From NCBI GenBank assembly GCA_964564415.1, contig CAZMAV010000008.1, positions 1 through 64,000 on the forward strand: DNA of 64,000 nt. Reading direction: 5' to 3'. This document shows, piece by piece, positions 1 through 9,616 of the stretch. Position numbers and translations under genes: made by a program. The notes beneath the pieces were generated by a model. The model ran no database searches and was not told where the DNA came from. It saw only the letters and a program-made list of their open reading frames with translations. The stretch comes from JALEFZ01 sp964564415. Lineage in GTDB: Bacteria > Bacteroidota > Bacteroidia > J057. How positions within the stretch are numbered: the stretch's first letter is position 1; every line of letters starts with the position of its first letter.

Positions 1-1
1 A

Positions 2-937
2 GCGGCAGGGACCTTTACCTTCGGGCCTTATCCCAACAATACCCTGGTGGACATTAGCATCAATGACACGACGCTTGCCGGATGCGATACCACAGTTACA
101 GGACTGACCGAAGACTGTCTACCTCCCCCACCTCCCTGTGATCTGCAGCTAATTTCTGCTACGCCCAATTGCCTCAACAACAATGAGTTTGAGGTTGTGG
201 TCTCCTTCACCGGGACCGGAAATGGATTTGTCCTCACCGACAACCAGGGTTCACCTGCGCAGGGTGGAGCGGCAGGGACCTTTACCTTTGGGCCTTATCC
301 CAACAATACCCTGGTGGACATTGGCATCAATGACACGACGCTTGCCGGATGCGATACCACAGTTACAGGACTGACCGAAGACTGTCTACCTCCCCCACCT
401 CCCTGTGATCTGCAGCTAATTTCTGCTACGCCCAATTGCCTCAACAACAATGAGTTTGAGGTTGTGGTCTCCTTCACCGGGACCGGAAATGGATTTGTCC
501 TCACCGACAACCAGGGTTCACCTGCGCAGGGTGGAGCGGCAGGGACCTTTACCTTCGGGCCTTATCCCAACAATACCCTGGTGGACATTAGCATCAATGA
601 CACCACCCTCGCAGGATGTGATACCACGGTTACAGGACTGACCGAAGACTGTGCTCCTCCCCCACCTCCCTGTGATCTGCAGCTAATTTCTGCTACGCCC
701 AATTGCCTCAACAACAATGAGTTTGAGGTTGTGGTCTCCTTCACCGGGACCGGAAATGGATTTGTCCTCACCGACAACCAGGGTTCACCTGCGCAGGGTG
801 GAGCGGCAGGGACCTTTACCTTTGGGCCTTATCCCAACAATACCCTGGTGGACATTAGCATCAATGACACGACGCTTGCCGGATGTGATACCACAGTTAC
901 AGGACTGACCGAAGACTGTCTACCTCCCCCACCTCTA
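2..937 (+). repeat. Tandem 267-bp coding repeats, near identical
   Basis: Period 267 bp (89 codons). Full units lie at 137-403, 404-670 and 671-937, and a partial unit at 2-136 runs off the window. Units differ by only a few substitutions, for example GGC/AGC in the IGI/ISI codons and a block of changes near 602-655. The next unit, from 938, is strongly diverged. Near identity at DNA level, synonymous sites included, points to recent duplication or gene conversion rather than selection on protein alone. The true copy number lies to the left of the window. Confidence 0.95.
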
Positions 938-2956
938 TGCGATTTGCAGGTGGGAACGCCCATACTTAGTTGTCTTCCCAGCGGTGAATTTCAGATAGAA
1001 TTGACTTTTAGCGGGTCGGAATCGGGATATTTAATCCAGGATGATCAGGGTTCTCCCTCCCAAATTCAGGCGCCTGGAACCTACATTTTAGGTCCTTACC
1101 CTGATAGCATCGCTGTAAGTTTGACCCTGAGCGCTACAGCCTTCCAAGGCTGTGATACGACCTTGACTAATCTTACTACTGACTGTCCTCGTCCCTGCGA
1201 CCTTCAGGTAATTTCTGCTGTAGCGAGCTGCATTGGCAACACCAACCAATTTGAAGTGGTGGTAGATTTTACTGGAAGTGGCAACAACTACGGATTGGTA
1301 GACAATCAGGGCAATCCTTCTCAGTTTGGCTCTGCGGGTCAGTATACCTTTGGGCCTTATAATAGTGGAACACAGGTCAGCATCAGCCTCACAGACCTGG
1401 ATAGTACAGCAGGCAGCTGCGACACCCTGCTTACGGGGATTTCGGCCATTTGCACACCAGCCTGTGACTTTTCTATAGACACGATTTTTGCCAGTTGTAT
1501 CAGCACAGACAGTTTCCAGATCAAGCTGATTTTGGATGGAATCAATTCAAACTACACGATAAGCGACAACCTCAATAATTCCTTAGGAGGGATTTCTCCT
1601 TCTCCTACAGATACCATTGTGTTTGGCACCTACTTCAACAGTACCGATGTCTTTATCACCGTAAGTGATTCCAATGTAGCGGGCTGTGATACCCTCATTG
1701 GCCCAATCACGGCGGACTGTACTCCTGTAAATCCTTGTGTGCTGAGCCTGGATTCTGTGGTAGCGGTCTGTCAGGGAAGTGATTCCTTTTGCGTCCAGGT
1801 CTATTTTAGTGGTCCTAATTCCACCTATCGCATTTCGGACAACCTCTTTCAGAACTTCATCCTGACTGACTCGGCGGGAATGTATACGGTAGGCTGCTAT
1901 CCCAACAACACCCCTGTGGTCGTAGAGGTCAATGACCTGGATCGCTTTGCCTGCCAGGTTTCCTCACCGATTGTGAGCCTGGATTGTAGCAATCCCCCGA
2001 CGAATGGGATTTGTGCCCAGGCGGAGCCGATCAGTTGCAATAGTTTTGTTGATGGTTCCACCCGCAAAGCCACACCTTCTTCCTTTTCATTTAATTGCTC
2101 GGGAATGAACATCAGCGGCCATCCTGGGGTCTGGTATGAAATTTTGGGTAACGGGAATCTCATTACGGTCAACACCTGTGGGAGCTTCCCCTTCCTGGAT
2201 ACGGAGATATCTGTCTACAAGGGAAATTGTGGCAACCTCCGCTGCGTAACGGCCAACGATGACACAAAAAGTTGTCCCGGAGGTCCTTCTGAGGTGAGCT
2301 TTCTCACCGACCCCAATGTTGTCTACTACCTCTTTGTATCTACTCCTCCAGGAGCAGAAGGCGATTTCCGCCTGAGAATTTCCTGCAACAATTCGAAGTC
2401 TCTGGTGCCTAGGCTTTCGGCAGAAGATCGAAAGACTCACATTGGACTCAACTGGTCTGTGGAGGCTGAGGTGGATGTGGAAGGATACAGCATTCTCCGC
2501 AGCGAGGATGGTTATAACTTTAGCGAACTCTCCTATGAGCTGGCAGAAGAGGGGAACAGCCTTGATCCACGAAACTATGAATTTGAGGATCACCGTGCTG
2601 AATTCAATAAGACTTATTATTACAAGTTAGAGCAAATCAGGAGGGATGGAAGCAGTGAGTTTTCGGACATGGCTTCTGCAAGCATCTTTACCGATCAGGA
2701 CATGCAGCTGGGCAGCCTGTATCCAAACCCTGCCCGGACAGCATTTAAGGTGGATCTTTTTGCCCTGGAAGGTGGAGAAATCATTCTTTACCTGACTGAC
2801 GCTTCGGGTCGGATGCTTCGGAGCTATAAGCGGGAGGTCTTCCAGGGAAGCAACACCCTAGAGATCGATGTTTCCTGGTTGATGAGCGGCAATTACTACG
2901 TCAAATTCAACTATCGAGGTCAGCACGAAAACCGCAAATTGGTGCTCATCCGATAG
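2..2956 (+). CDS. Secreted repeat protein with type IX sorting domain (5' partial)
   Basis: The reading frame is open from base 2, so the gene starts outside the window; the GTG at 47 is only an internal Val codon. From the left come 89-residue modules of the form CDLQ...C...CDTT...DC joined by proline-rich linkers: one partial, three almost identical, then four diverged (from about 938, 1197, 1461 and 1736). A Cys-rich domain follows at about 1999-2390, typical of secreted Bacteroidota proteins, then an FN3-like domain (2430-2690) and a C-terminal domain starting LYPNPA and ending KLVLIR (2707-2953), which fits a type IX (Por) secretion signal. It is probably a cell-surface or released adhesin-like protein. 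The substrate or partner cannot be read from the sequence. A strong terminator follows directly. Confidence 0.85.
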   Translation, partial: AAGTFTFGPYPNNTLVDISINDTTLAGCDTTVTGLTEDCLPPPPPCDLQLISATPNCLNNNEFEVVVSFTGTGNGFVLTDNQGSPAQGGAAGTFTFGPYPNNTLVDIGINDTTLAGCDTTVTGLTEDCLPPPPPCDLQLISATPNCLNNNEFEVVVSFTGTGNGFVLTDNQGSPAQGGAAGTFTFGPYPNNTLVDISINDTTLAGCDTTVTGLTEDCAPPPPPCDLQLISATPNCLNNNEFEVVVSFTGTGNGFVLTDNQGSPAQGGAAGTFTFGPYPNNTLVDISINDTTLAGCDTTVTGLTEDCLPPPPLCDLQVGTPILSCLPSGEFQIELTFSGSESGYLIQDDQGSPSQIQAPGTYILGPYPDSIAVSLTLSATAFQGCDTTLTNLTTDCPRPCDLQVISAVASCIGNTNQFEVVVDFTGSGNNYGLVDNQGNPSQFGSAGQYTFGPYNSGTQVSISLTDLDSTAGSCDTLLTGISAICTPACDFSIDTIFASCISTDSFQIKLILDGINSNYTISDNLNNSLGGISPSPTDTIVFGTYFNSTDVFITVSDSNVAGCDTLIGPITADCTPVNPCVLSLDSVVAVCQGSDSFCVQVYFSGPNSTYRISDNLFQNFILTDSAGMYTVGCYPNNTPVVVEVNDLDRFACQVSSPIVSLDCSNPPTNGICAQAEPISCNSFVDGSTRKATPSSFSFNCSGMNISGHPGVWYEILGNGNLITVNTCGSFPFLDTEISVYKGNCGNLRCVTANDDTKSCPGGPSEVSFLTDPNVVYYLFVSTPPGAEGDFRLRISCNNSKSLVPRLSAEDRKTHIGLNWSVEAEVDVEGYSILRSEDGYNFSELSYELAEEGNSLDPRNYEFEDHRAEFNKTYYYKLEQIRRDGSSEFSDMASASIFTDQDMQLGSLYPNPARTAFKVDLFALEGGEIILYLTDASGRMLRSYKREVFQGSNTLEIDVSWLMSGNYYVKFNYRGQHENRKLVLIR

Positions 2957-2981
2957 GGAGAAGGAGAACTGACAGAGAATG

Positions 2982-3015
2982 AAAAAACGGATCACTATGG
3001 TGCTCCGTTTTTTTT
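2982..3015 (+). terminator. Rho-independent terminator after the repeat protein
   Basis: A perfect 10-bp stem (2982-2991 with 3004-3013, arm AAAAAACGGA) with a 12-nt loop runs into a T tract, 25 bp after the stop codon at 2956. The A-rich 5' side means it could also work on the opposite strand. Confidence 0.85.
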
Positions 3016-3074
3016 ATGGATAATGGATCTTTCTTTGATTACTTTTGGTTCAGAACTCCATTTAGCACCTATTT

Positions 3075-3506
3075 ATGTTTCACCGGGACTACTTGCAGCG
3101 AATGATCGAGCGTTTTGGCGAAATGATGCGCCGACTCGTGAGTCTTCGAATGGAGGAGATGCCGGATCGAGCTCTTTCCCTGATCGGCGACATCTACGAG
3201 GCCTACTTTCCCTTTTCTCCCGATATGATCCGCCACACCCCTGCTGAAGAAACTGCCGCCTTCATGGAAGATTATGAGGAACTGAGCGAGGATCATTGGA
3301 CCATTCTGGCAGAAATCCTCAAAGAGGAGGGAGAACTCTGGTATAGCAGGGGGGAATGGGTGAGGGGAGACGAATCCCTACACAAGGCCATTGTCCTACT
3401 CGAAGAACTCAATCGGTCCAATCCTGAACTTTATTCCTTCGAGAGAAATCAAAAAATTAATTCCTGGAGAAAAAAGAGGGATGAATCGGAGGATAATGTA
3501 AAATAA
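3075..3506 (+). CDS. Uncharacterised helical protein (143 aa)
   Basis: I do not recognise this gene with certainty. The 143-residue product is all-helical in character, opens with FHRDYLQRMIERFGEMMRRL and carries a likely tetratricopeptide-like helical pair around residues 70-115. It is acidic in the middle, has no signal peptide or membrane segment, and ends in a charged KKRDESEDN tail. The start resembles my memory of the small DUF6483 family, but that is a weak recollection. The ATG at 3075 is the only sensible start. The gene stands alone, between a terminator at 2982-3015 and an AT-rich spacer. Confidence 0.7.
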   Translation: MFHRDYLQRMIERFGEMMRRLVSLRMEEMPDRALSLIGDIYEAYFPFSPDMIRHTPAEETAAFMEDYEELSEDHWTILAEILKEEGELWYSRGEWVRGDESLHKAIVLLEELNRSNPELYSFERNQKINSWRKKRDESEDNVK

Positions 3507-3744
3507 AGAGAATAAACCTAGCTGTAAAATCCTAGATTTTGGCCATTTGATTCGATATTTTAGAATTTTTATCAGGCCCAGATTTTAATTTTCAAAATTA
3601 ATAGAATTTTCACCTTTTTCTTGCTCATTATTTTTAATTTTAGCCTAGATAATAAGCACTTCAGGGCAACAACAACCACGACTTTACCTTACTGACACAG
3701 TTTTCATCCGGAGTTTTCCCCGACTTCCGGTCAAATTCTATATT

Positions 3745-4125
3745 ATGACACCCACAGGTTCGGTCGAGTACATTTAATAGGAAGAAGAAGAAGTATTAAT
3801 TGCGGTCCTCACAGGTAATTTCGACAAAGAGAAGTTTAAGGAAATAATAGGAAACATACGTAAGCTTTCATTTGAAAAGGGGTATAACACCCTTTACGAC
3901 ATGAAAGACTGTATTGTCGATTACTCTGTAGCCAATGCCTATTACTTTCCCAGGTTCATGCAAAAGGAGTATCCAAACTATCCCTCATGTAAGGTCGCTG
4001 TTCTTGCTTCCCCTCATGCCAGTCAGGAGTTTTGGGATTTTTATGAGACCAGTTCTAATAATTCGGGGGTCATCCTAAAGGTATTCCAGACTCGGGATGA
4101 GGGACTCAATTGGTTGAGGCATTAG
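3745..4125 (+). pseudogene. Small STAS-like protein interrupted by tandem stops TAA TAG
   Basis: The only in-frame ATG after the stops, at 3901, gives 74 residues, but the frame upstream is clearly coding-like. From 3781 it reads EEEEVLIAVLTGNFDKEKF and continues without a break into the ATG at 3901. The next ATG upstream in the same frame is at 3745 (MTPTGSVEYI), separated by two in-frame stops at 3775-3780. The alpha/beta pattern and length (about 115-125 aa) recall SpoIIAA/STAS-like single-domain proteins, but I assign no function. Either the gene is dead, or translation starts at a rare ATT at 3799, which sits 5 nt after a purine-rich GGAAGAAGAAGAAG. It converges with recQ. Confidence 0.55.
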
Positions 4126-4141
4126 CTCAAGTATGCCGGCA

Positions 4142-5959
4142 TCAAGCTTCTAAGTTTTTTGCCTTGCTACTTAGGTATGACCGTATGCGGTCGATAAATT
4201 TCTCGCCGTAACGCCTAAATTTAACAGCGCCGACACCGGAAATTTCTCTCATTTCACCTTCATCTTTGGGCAAGTGCCGAACCATCTCCCGAAGGGTGGA
4301 GTCGCTGAAAACCACGTAGGGGGGGATGCCCTGCTTTTGTGCCAATTCGTACCGGAACAACCTCAATTCCTCAAAAAGGCCTTCTTCCCAGCGATTGGCC
4401 AGGGGAGCAGGATCCTTTTTTGTGGTCCCGGACTTTTGAAAATTCTTTTCTGGCTTTACCATTTCGACCTTTTGTTCTCCTTTTAAGACAGACATACTTC
4501 CGGGCGTCAACTTAAGGGTCTTATTTTGGTCGTAGTTGATTTCCAACAACCCCAGGTGCATCATTTGAAGCAGGCAGTGCTGCCAGTCAGAATGACTCAT
4601 GTCGCTCCCTGCACCGTAGGTCTTGATCTGATCGTAGCCCCTCTCCAAGATTTCCTTTTTTTGTGATCCCCTCAGTACATCGACCAAGGTATTGATCCCT
4701 ACTTCTCCTCGTAGGCGATAGAGAGCCGAGAGGGCTTTTTGTGCCAGGACTGTCCCATCTATCCACTCAGGAGGATTTTTGCATATGTCACAATTGCCAC
4801 AGGGAGTTTCTTCATGTTCCCCAAAATAGGAAAGCAAAATCCTCCTTCGACAGACCTGGGCGGATGCGTACTGCTCCATCCGCTCCAACTTGGCCAACTG
4901 AAGTTCCTGCTGGCCGGACTCTTCCAAAAATCTACGATGCTGGATTACATCTCCATGACTGTAGAGGAGCAAGGTATCCGAGGGAAGTCCGTCCCTGCCG
5001 GCCCGTCCAATCTCCTGGTAGTAGCTCTCCAGATTTTTGGGTAGGTTATAATGAATGACCCAGCGGACGTTGGACTTGTCTATGCCCATTCCAAAGGCCA
5101 CGGTCGCACAGACGATCTGAATTCGATCATTGAGGAAGTCGCCCTGGACTTTTTCACGGATTTTCCCTCCCACTCCAGCATGATAAAAGTGGGCTTCAAG
5201 GCCTTTTTCCTGAAGTTTTTTAGCCAGGGATTCGGTTCCTTTTCGACTGAGGCAGTAGATGATTCCCGGCTGCTGTGGCCTCAGTTTTACAAAATCCAGC
5301 ACCTTCTGAATCTTACTTTGTCCGGGAATGACGCTCAGGCTCAGGTTGGGACGGTCAAAGGAAGAAATGAAAATCTCCGGATCAGAGAGGCTCAACTGCC
5401 CCAGGATGTCGCGACGGGTATTTTTGTCGGCAGTAGCCGTGAGAGCGATGATGGGGACTCCACGAAACCTGGTTTTCAGCAACTGAAGACGGGTGTACTC
5501 AGGTCTGAAATCGTGGCCCCATGCAGAAATGCAATGAGCCTCGTCGATGGCAAACATGCTGATTTTAACCGAAGATAACAGGTCTTTTATTTCCGATGTC
5601 AGCAGCTTCTCCGGTGAAATGTAGAGGAGTTTGAGGTCCGCTATCTTTACCTGTTCGATCACCTCCATGTAGGTATCGAAGTCCAGGCTGGAATTGAGGT
5701 AGGCTGCCGATATGCCATTGGCCCGAAGGGCCTCCACCTGGTCGCGCATCAGGGCTATCAATGGGGAGATAACCACACAGATGCCGGGCTTAATCAGGGC
5801 CGGAACCTGATAGCAAATCGATTTCCCTCCTCCGGTGGGCATCAGGACCAGGCAGTCCCTCCCCCACATCACAGCTTCAATGATCTCTTTCTGTAAAGGC
5901 CTGAAACTATCATATCCGAAGTAATGCCTAAGAGCCTCTTCGGGCGTCTGTATCTTCAT
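4142..5959 (-). CDS. recQ: ATP-dependent DNA helicase RecQ
   Basis: Superfamily 2 3'-5' DNA helicase acting in recombination and replication-fork repair. The 605-aa product has the family layout: Walker A TGGGKS at about 42-47, DEAH at 139-142 inside DEAHCISAWGHDFRPEY, helicase C motifs (HAGVGG, GRAGRDG), a RecQ zinc site (a Cys in CRRRILLSYFG followed by CGNCDIC, about 370-395), a winged-helix region, and a C-terminal HRDC domain from about residue 510. The length is normal for bacterial RecQ. The start ATG at 5957-5959 is well supported. It is monocistronic, converging on the broken STAS-like gene with a 16-bp gap. Confidence 0.97.
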   Translation of the reverse strand: MKIQTPEEALRHYFGYDSFRPLQKEIIEAVMWGRDCLVLMPTGGGKSICYQVPALIKPGICVVISPLIALMRDQVEALRANGISAAYLNSSLDFDTYMEVIEQVKIADLKLLYISPEKLLTSEIKDLLSSVKISMFAIDEAHCISAWGHDFRPEYTRLQLLKTRFRGVPIIALTATADKNTRRDILGQLSLSDPEIFISSFDRPNLSLSVIPGQSKIQKVLDFVKLRPQQPGIIYCLSRKGTESLAKKLQEKGLEAHFYHAGVGGKIREKVQGDFLNDRIQIVCATVAFGMGIDKSNVRWVIHYNLPKNLESYYQEIGRAGRDGLPSDTLLLYSHGDVIQHRRFLEESGQQELQLAKLERMEQYASAQVCRRRILLSYFGEHEETPCGNCDICKNPPEWIDGTVLAQKALSALYRLRGEVGINTLVDVLRGSQKKEILERGYDQIKTYGAGSDMSHSDWQHCLLQMMHLGLLEINYDQNKTLKLTPGSMSVLKGEQKVEMVKPEKNFQKSGTTKKDPAPLANRWEEGLFEELRLFRYELAQKQGIPPYVVFSDSTLREMVRHLPKDEGEMREISGVGAVKFRRYGEKFIDRIRSYLSSKAKNLEA

Positions 5960-6069
5960 TTTTATCCCTGGAATATCTCGTATGTAAGAATCCTTTTTGA
6001 TCCAAATTCTTTTTCAAATGCAAACTATTGAATATAGCCCTTCAGGCCAAAAATATTCATCCACAGGAA

Positions 6070-7782
6070 TCACTTTCTGTAGGTCTTGATAAGCAGGTCT
6101 TTTCCCCTGCCTTTGACCCCTCCGGACCCGAGCAACCTTAGGCTCAGCCTTCCCCCCGGGCTATCAGTAGGTATCCTGAAATAAAAAGCATAATCGTTAA
6201 AACTACCTTCTTTGCTGAGGGCGTGGAAAAGGCGAAACTGCCGCACCTTCTTTTGACTCCCATCCTCAAAAAGGACCTGAAGCTTAGCTTCCCAATATCC
6301 CTGGGTCATCTTGATAGAAGTGCTCACTTCTACCCAATATTCCTCTGCCTCGGCCTTGTCTATGTCCAGAACAGCGAAGGGCCCTTCCTCTATGTCAAAG
6401 GGAGCATGACGCTGCAACAAGATTCTTTCTCCAAAATTTTGCTTGCTTGAAAGCCATTCCTCCGTGTCCATTAGGCTCATGTCTAAGGGAGAGGGACTGG
6501 GATTCAGGTAAATAGCTCCATAGAATTTCCTGTTCATGTCTCCATAGTGAAGGAGGGTTTCGTTGTATTGACACAGTTGGAAAATATTTACCCCTATCAG
6601 AAATAGGCTCAATAAAGCCAGTGCCCAACTCCACCTTTTCCTTCTGATCCGCTCGATAAAGGCACCCAAAGCCAGGGTGAAAACCGGATAGGATTGGACC
6701 AAAGCCCGGGTAGAATAACTCCCTCCATATCGCCAGTCATGCCAGGCAATGATAACGTAAATATTGAGCAGGCAAAAGGTGAGGACCGAATAGCGAAAAG
6801 GATAAAATTTGATGAAAAATAATCCCACTAAGAAAGATACCGCCAAAGGAGTATAGATCAGCCAGCCCTTTTCAAACCCCAGTAACACCTGAAAATGAGG
6901 GGTAAGAAAATCCCACTTGCTTCCCACGTCATAGACGAAGGAACCTGAGGTATACTTCCAATAAAGCAACTGAGGAAGGAGGGCCAGAATTCCACCAACC
7001 AAGGCTAAAAGTACATGCATCCTGTGTTGGCCTACCTTTTTCCACTTTTCTCTGGAGGCTTCAGAATTATGGGTATCCCAAAGGAGAGGAATAAAAAGCA
7101 TCAATATCTCCGTAGGCCTGCAAAATACCGCCAGACCAATGGTTAAACCAGTGGCAAAGGCCCAACTTCTCCTAGGATTCCGATGCCACTGCCAGGAGGC
7201 CAGGAGAACCAAAGCATACAAAAAGAATAGGTAAACATGGCTCTGCCCCCCATCTACGGCCGCATATTGTAAAAAATTACTTCCCAGCCCCATGACCAAC
7301 AAAGCCAGAGCTACGCTTAAATCAGAAAAATAACGAAGCACGAGCCAGCGGAGAAGGAGCAAGCCCAGCAGCGCATAGATAACCGCCCCAAAACCTATGG
7401 CATACTGGTAGGGCGGAGAAAAACCATCTGCCGGATAATCTGTGCGCAGGGCTATCTGATGACCCAAGAGGAAAAAGGGCAGTTGGAGGACTGCCACCCC
7501 CCCATAGTATTTGAAGACGTAATTTCCGGTTTTATCAAAGACATTGGCCTGGTAAAATCGCCCCCCACTCATTCGATACCTTTGATCTTTTTCCTCAAAC
7601 CAGCTCAGGTCTCTCACATCCTCGTAGATCAAGGTGGAAGGCAGGTAGAGATAATAGCCAAGGGCATCCCAGGTAGTGATCATCAGGTCCTTTTCTTGAT
7701 TTACATCCGAATAAAAAAGACGCATACCCACCAAGAAAAAGCCCAACAGCAAGCAGACCGATAAAGAAAGGGGATGTTTCAT
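6070..7782 (-). CDS. Polytopic membrane protein, GT-C glycosyltransferase-like
   Basis: The product of about 570 aa has many hydrophobic segments through residue ~400, then a soluble C-terminal beta-rich region. The first extracytoplasmic loop contains a TWDALGYYLYLP stretch with an acidic residue, the position where GT-C enzymes of the Pmt/ArnT type carry their catalytic Asp. Further features include SNFLQYAAVDGGQSH, CRPTE and WHDWRYGGSYSTRALVQ. Similar membrane proteins in Bacteroidota are usually left unnamed. The frame opens with a GTG at 7824, but the Met-Lys start at 7782 (MKHPLSLSVCLLLGFF) gives a proper first membrane helix; 7788 is possible. A lipid-linked sugar donor would be expected, but the acceptor is unknown. 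Confidence 0.75.
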   Translation of the reverse strand: MKHPLSLSVCLLLGFFLVGMRLFYSDVNQEKDLMITTWDALGYYLYLPSTLIYEDVRDLSWFEEKDQRYRMSGGRFYQANVFDKTGNYVFKYYGGVAVLQLPFFLLGHQIALRTDYPADGFSPPYQYAIGFGAVIYALLGLLLLRWLVLRYFSDLSVALALLVMGLGSNFLQYAAVDGGQSHVYLFFLYALVLLASWQWHRNPRRSWAFATGLTIGLAVFCRPTEILMLFIPLLWDTHNSEASREKWKKVGQHRMHVLLALVGGILALLPQLLYWKYTSGSFVYDVGSKWDFLTPHFQVLLGFEKGWLIYTPLAVSFLVGLFFIKFYPFRYSVLTFCLLNIYVIIAWHDWRYGGSYSTRALVQSYPVFTLALGAFIERIRRKRWSWALALLSLFLIGVNIFQLCQYNETLLHYGDMNRKFYGAIYLNPSPSPLDMSLMDTEEWLSSKQNFGERILLQRHAPFDIEEGPFAVLDIDKAEAEEYWVEVSTSIKMTQGYWEAKLQVLFEDGSQKKVRQFRLFHALSKEGSFNDYAFYFRIPTDSPGGRLSLRLLGSGGVKGRGKDLLIKTYRK

Positions 7783-7998
7783 AAGCATCGGGGTGGTCGG
7801 AATTTCAAAGATAAGCTTCCCCACCCAAAATCCGTACTTCCACTTACATACTAATCCACAAAAAAAATCCGTTGGAGCATTCGGAGCTTCCTTTTTAGCA
7901 GGTCATCCTCCCGTTCGCTCTCTTCTCTCTAGGATATTTGCTTCGAAAAGTGCTAAGTTCAACGCCAAATCCTTCTTCTCTTTATAGCCTGGTCCCAC

Positions 7999-9180
7999 AT
8001 GGAAAGCCCACAGAATCCCGCAGATAAATTTTCCCAACTGGAAAGGGAAAACAAACGCCTGAAGCTGAAAATACGAGAGTACGAAGTCAAGGAGGCCGTT
8101 TTTCAAAATAAGACCGTCAAGGAATTCAAAGCCAATTATCTGGTGGGACGCAAGGCCGTCGAGGTCTTCCTGGGCAAAAAGCTGTCGGACAGTACAAAAA
8201 AACTTTTCGAAGAAATTCAGTCAGCACGGGTCACCACCGATACCATGGGAAATGTCATGGCCCACGTCATCGCCCGTTTTATTCGGGTAGGTTTCTTTAC
8301 CGTTTTGGCTGCTCTGGGGCCCATCCTCTTCATCGCCTTACAGACCTGGCTGCTCAACAGACAGAATACCCTGATCATGCAGCAGAATGTCAAAATCGAC
8401 CGTCAGTCCCAACTGATCGAATCTCAGCGGAGAAACGGTTTGATATTTGAATTGGGAAATGTCCTGGATGCCATTACCGATGAAAAACGGCAGCAAAGAA
8501 GCGAGCGAGAACTGTGGAAAGCCGCCAATCCCAACAAACCCTTTCCCCGGGTCCAGCATATCTCTCAGGAATTGATAGGTCGGATCGAAGCGCTCAGCCG
8601 ATCCTTCAAGCCCTACCGCTATCTACAGGAAGACAATACCCTCAGCAAAGAACTCAGCCCGGAGAGAGGACAGTTGCTCTTTTCCCTCCTTACAAGCGAA
8701 CTGGACCCGTCCGACATGGATTCCATCAAAAAGGCTTCTATCTTCAAACAAGCAGATTTGGCAGAAGCCTACCTCTATGGCAGGGACCTTTCCAGCATCA
8801 ACCTCATGGCTGCAGACATGCGCGAAGCAGACCTTCACTCTGCCGATCTCTCCCAGTGCTACCTCGAGCAGGCCGACCTGACCAAGGCAGACCTTAAATA
8901 TGCCGATTTTAGGCGGGCCGACCTTTACGGAGCCGATTTTTCCGAAGCCAAACTGCTGGGCATCAAACTGGACATGGCTCAGGTGGGAAGCACAGATTGG
9001 TTTGAAAAACTAAAGCTGCTCGAGCGGCCCCCTAAGGACCTGGACTCCGTGATGAAGGTATACCGGGTAGATCAGGAGCCTCATTTTGACGTCAGAGATG
9101 GACACACCTATTACTTGATAAAAAAACGGGAGGAGGCCTCTACCCCAGTCAAGGAAGAAGGATCTATTAAAGAAGAATAG
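7999..9180 (+). CDS. Coiled-coil, membrane-anchored pentapeptide-repeat protein
   Basis: The 393-aa protein has an N-terminal charged coiled coil (residues ~10-40), a membrane segment around 95-115 (GFFTVLAALGPILFIALQTW), a second helical region, and from about 250 a run of pentapeptide repeats A(D/N)Lxx (QADLAEAYL, ADLHSADLS, ADLTKADLK, ADFRRADLY, ADFSEAKLL). The tail after ~320 is not repetitive. Pentapeptide arrays form a right-handed beta helix used for protein contacts. The class is broad and gives no specific function. Position next to the membrane segment suggests a cytoplasmic-facing scaffold. It is divergent from the GT-C-like gene (about 215 bp between starts). Confidence 0.85.
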   Translation: MESPQNPADKFSQLERENKRLKLKIREYEVKEAVFQNKTVKEFKANYLVGRKAVEVFLGKKLSDSTKKLFEEIQSARVTTDTMGNVMAHVIARFIRVGFFTVLAALGPILFIALQTWLLNRQNTLIMQQNVKIDRQSQLIESQRRNGLIFELGNVLDAITDEKRQQRSERELWKAANPNKPFPRVQHISQELIGRIEALSRSFKPYRYLQEDNTLSKELSPERGQLLFSLLTSELDPSDMDSIKKASIFKQADLAEAYLYGRDLSSINLMAADMREADLHSADLSQCYLEQADLTKADLKYADFRRADLYGADFSEAKLLGIKLDMAQVGSTDWFEKLKLLERPPKDLDSVMKVYRVDQEPHFDVRDGHTYYLIKKREEASTPVKEEGSIKEE

Positions 9181-9616
9181 CAGAGTCATGCAACACAAAA
9201 AGGGTATAACCTTCCCGGCTATACCCCTGCATAAACTACATCTAACCTAAAACTAACTAACTATGAACCTTGATTGAAATCAGTCTGTGATAAACTGATG
9301 GTCAGCATCTTGATAGGTAAACAAATGTCTTTGAATGAAAAGCAAAACTTGTTTGGACTTATATAATTTTCATCCATTAGATTAATTTTCCTATCTGTTA
9401 TATGTAAGACAAAGTCCGTGCCGAAATTTTTCCCACCCCCCCATTCTCCGGTTTTGGAATTTATTTTGCTTTCAGTGGATAAAATTTAAGACTCTATGGT
9501 CTATTTTTTCATTCGAGCTGTATATTCTACTCCTAAGCCCCTAATTCATAACAATAAAGCATCCACCCTTGAGCTATAAGAGTGAATGCCATATTTATTA
9601 AAACTTTTACCCGAGG
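9181..9616. other. Non-coding, AT-rich spacer between convergent genes
   Basis: Apart from the hairpin at 9202-9226 I see no supported gene on either strand. A CTAACCTAAAACTAACTAACT tract precedes an ATG at 9262 that opens only a four-codon frame. That run looks like a leader motif seen before small genes, but no RNA structure is evident. Confidence 0.5.
9202..9226 (+). terminator. Possible terminator hairpin, no T tract
   Basis: GGGTATA at 9202-9208 pairs with TATACCC at 9220-9226 around an 11-nt loop, 22 bp after the pentapeptide gene stop. There is no downstream T run, so this is only a candidate for termination or mRNA 3' end protection. Confidence 0.35.

Noticed and set aside
1..940. 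CRISPR-like repetition at the left edge
   Set aside because: The period of 267 bp is one coding module, with no unique spacers and an uninterrupted frame.
2087..2593. 168-codon minus-strand open frame
   Set aside because: Fully inside the repeat protein gene, antisense, without recognisable domain.
5051..5578. 175-codon plus-strand open frame within recQ
   Set aside because: Antisense shadow; RecQ has all motifs across this interval.
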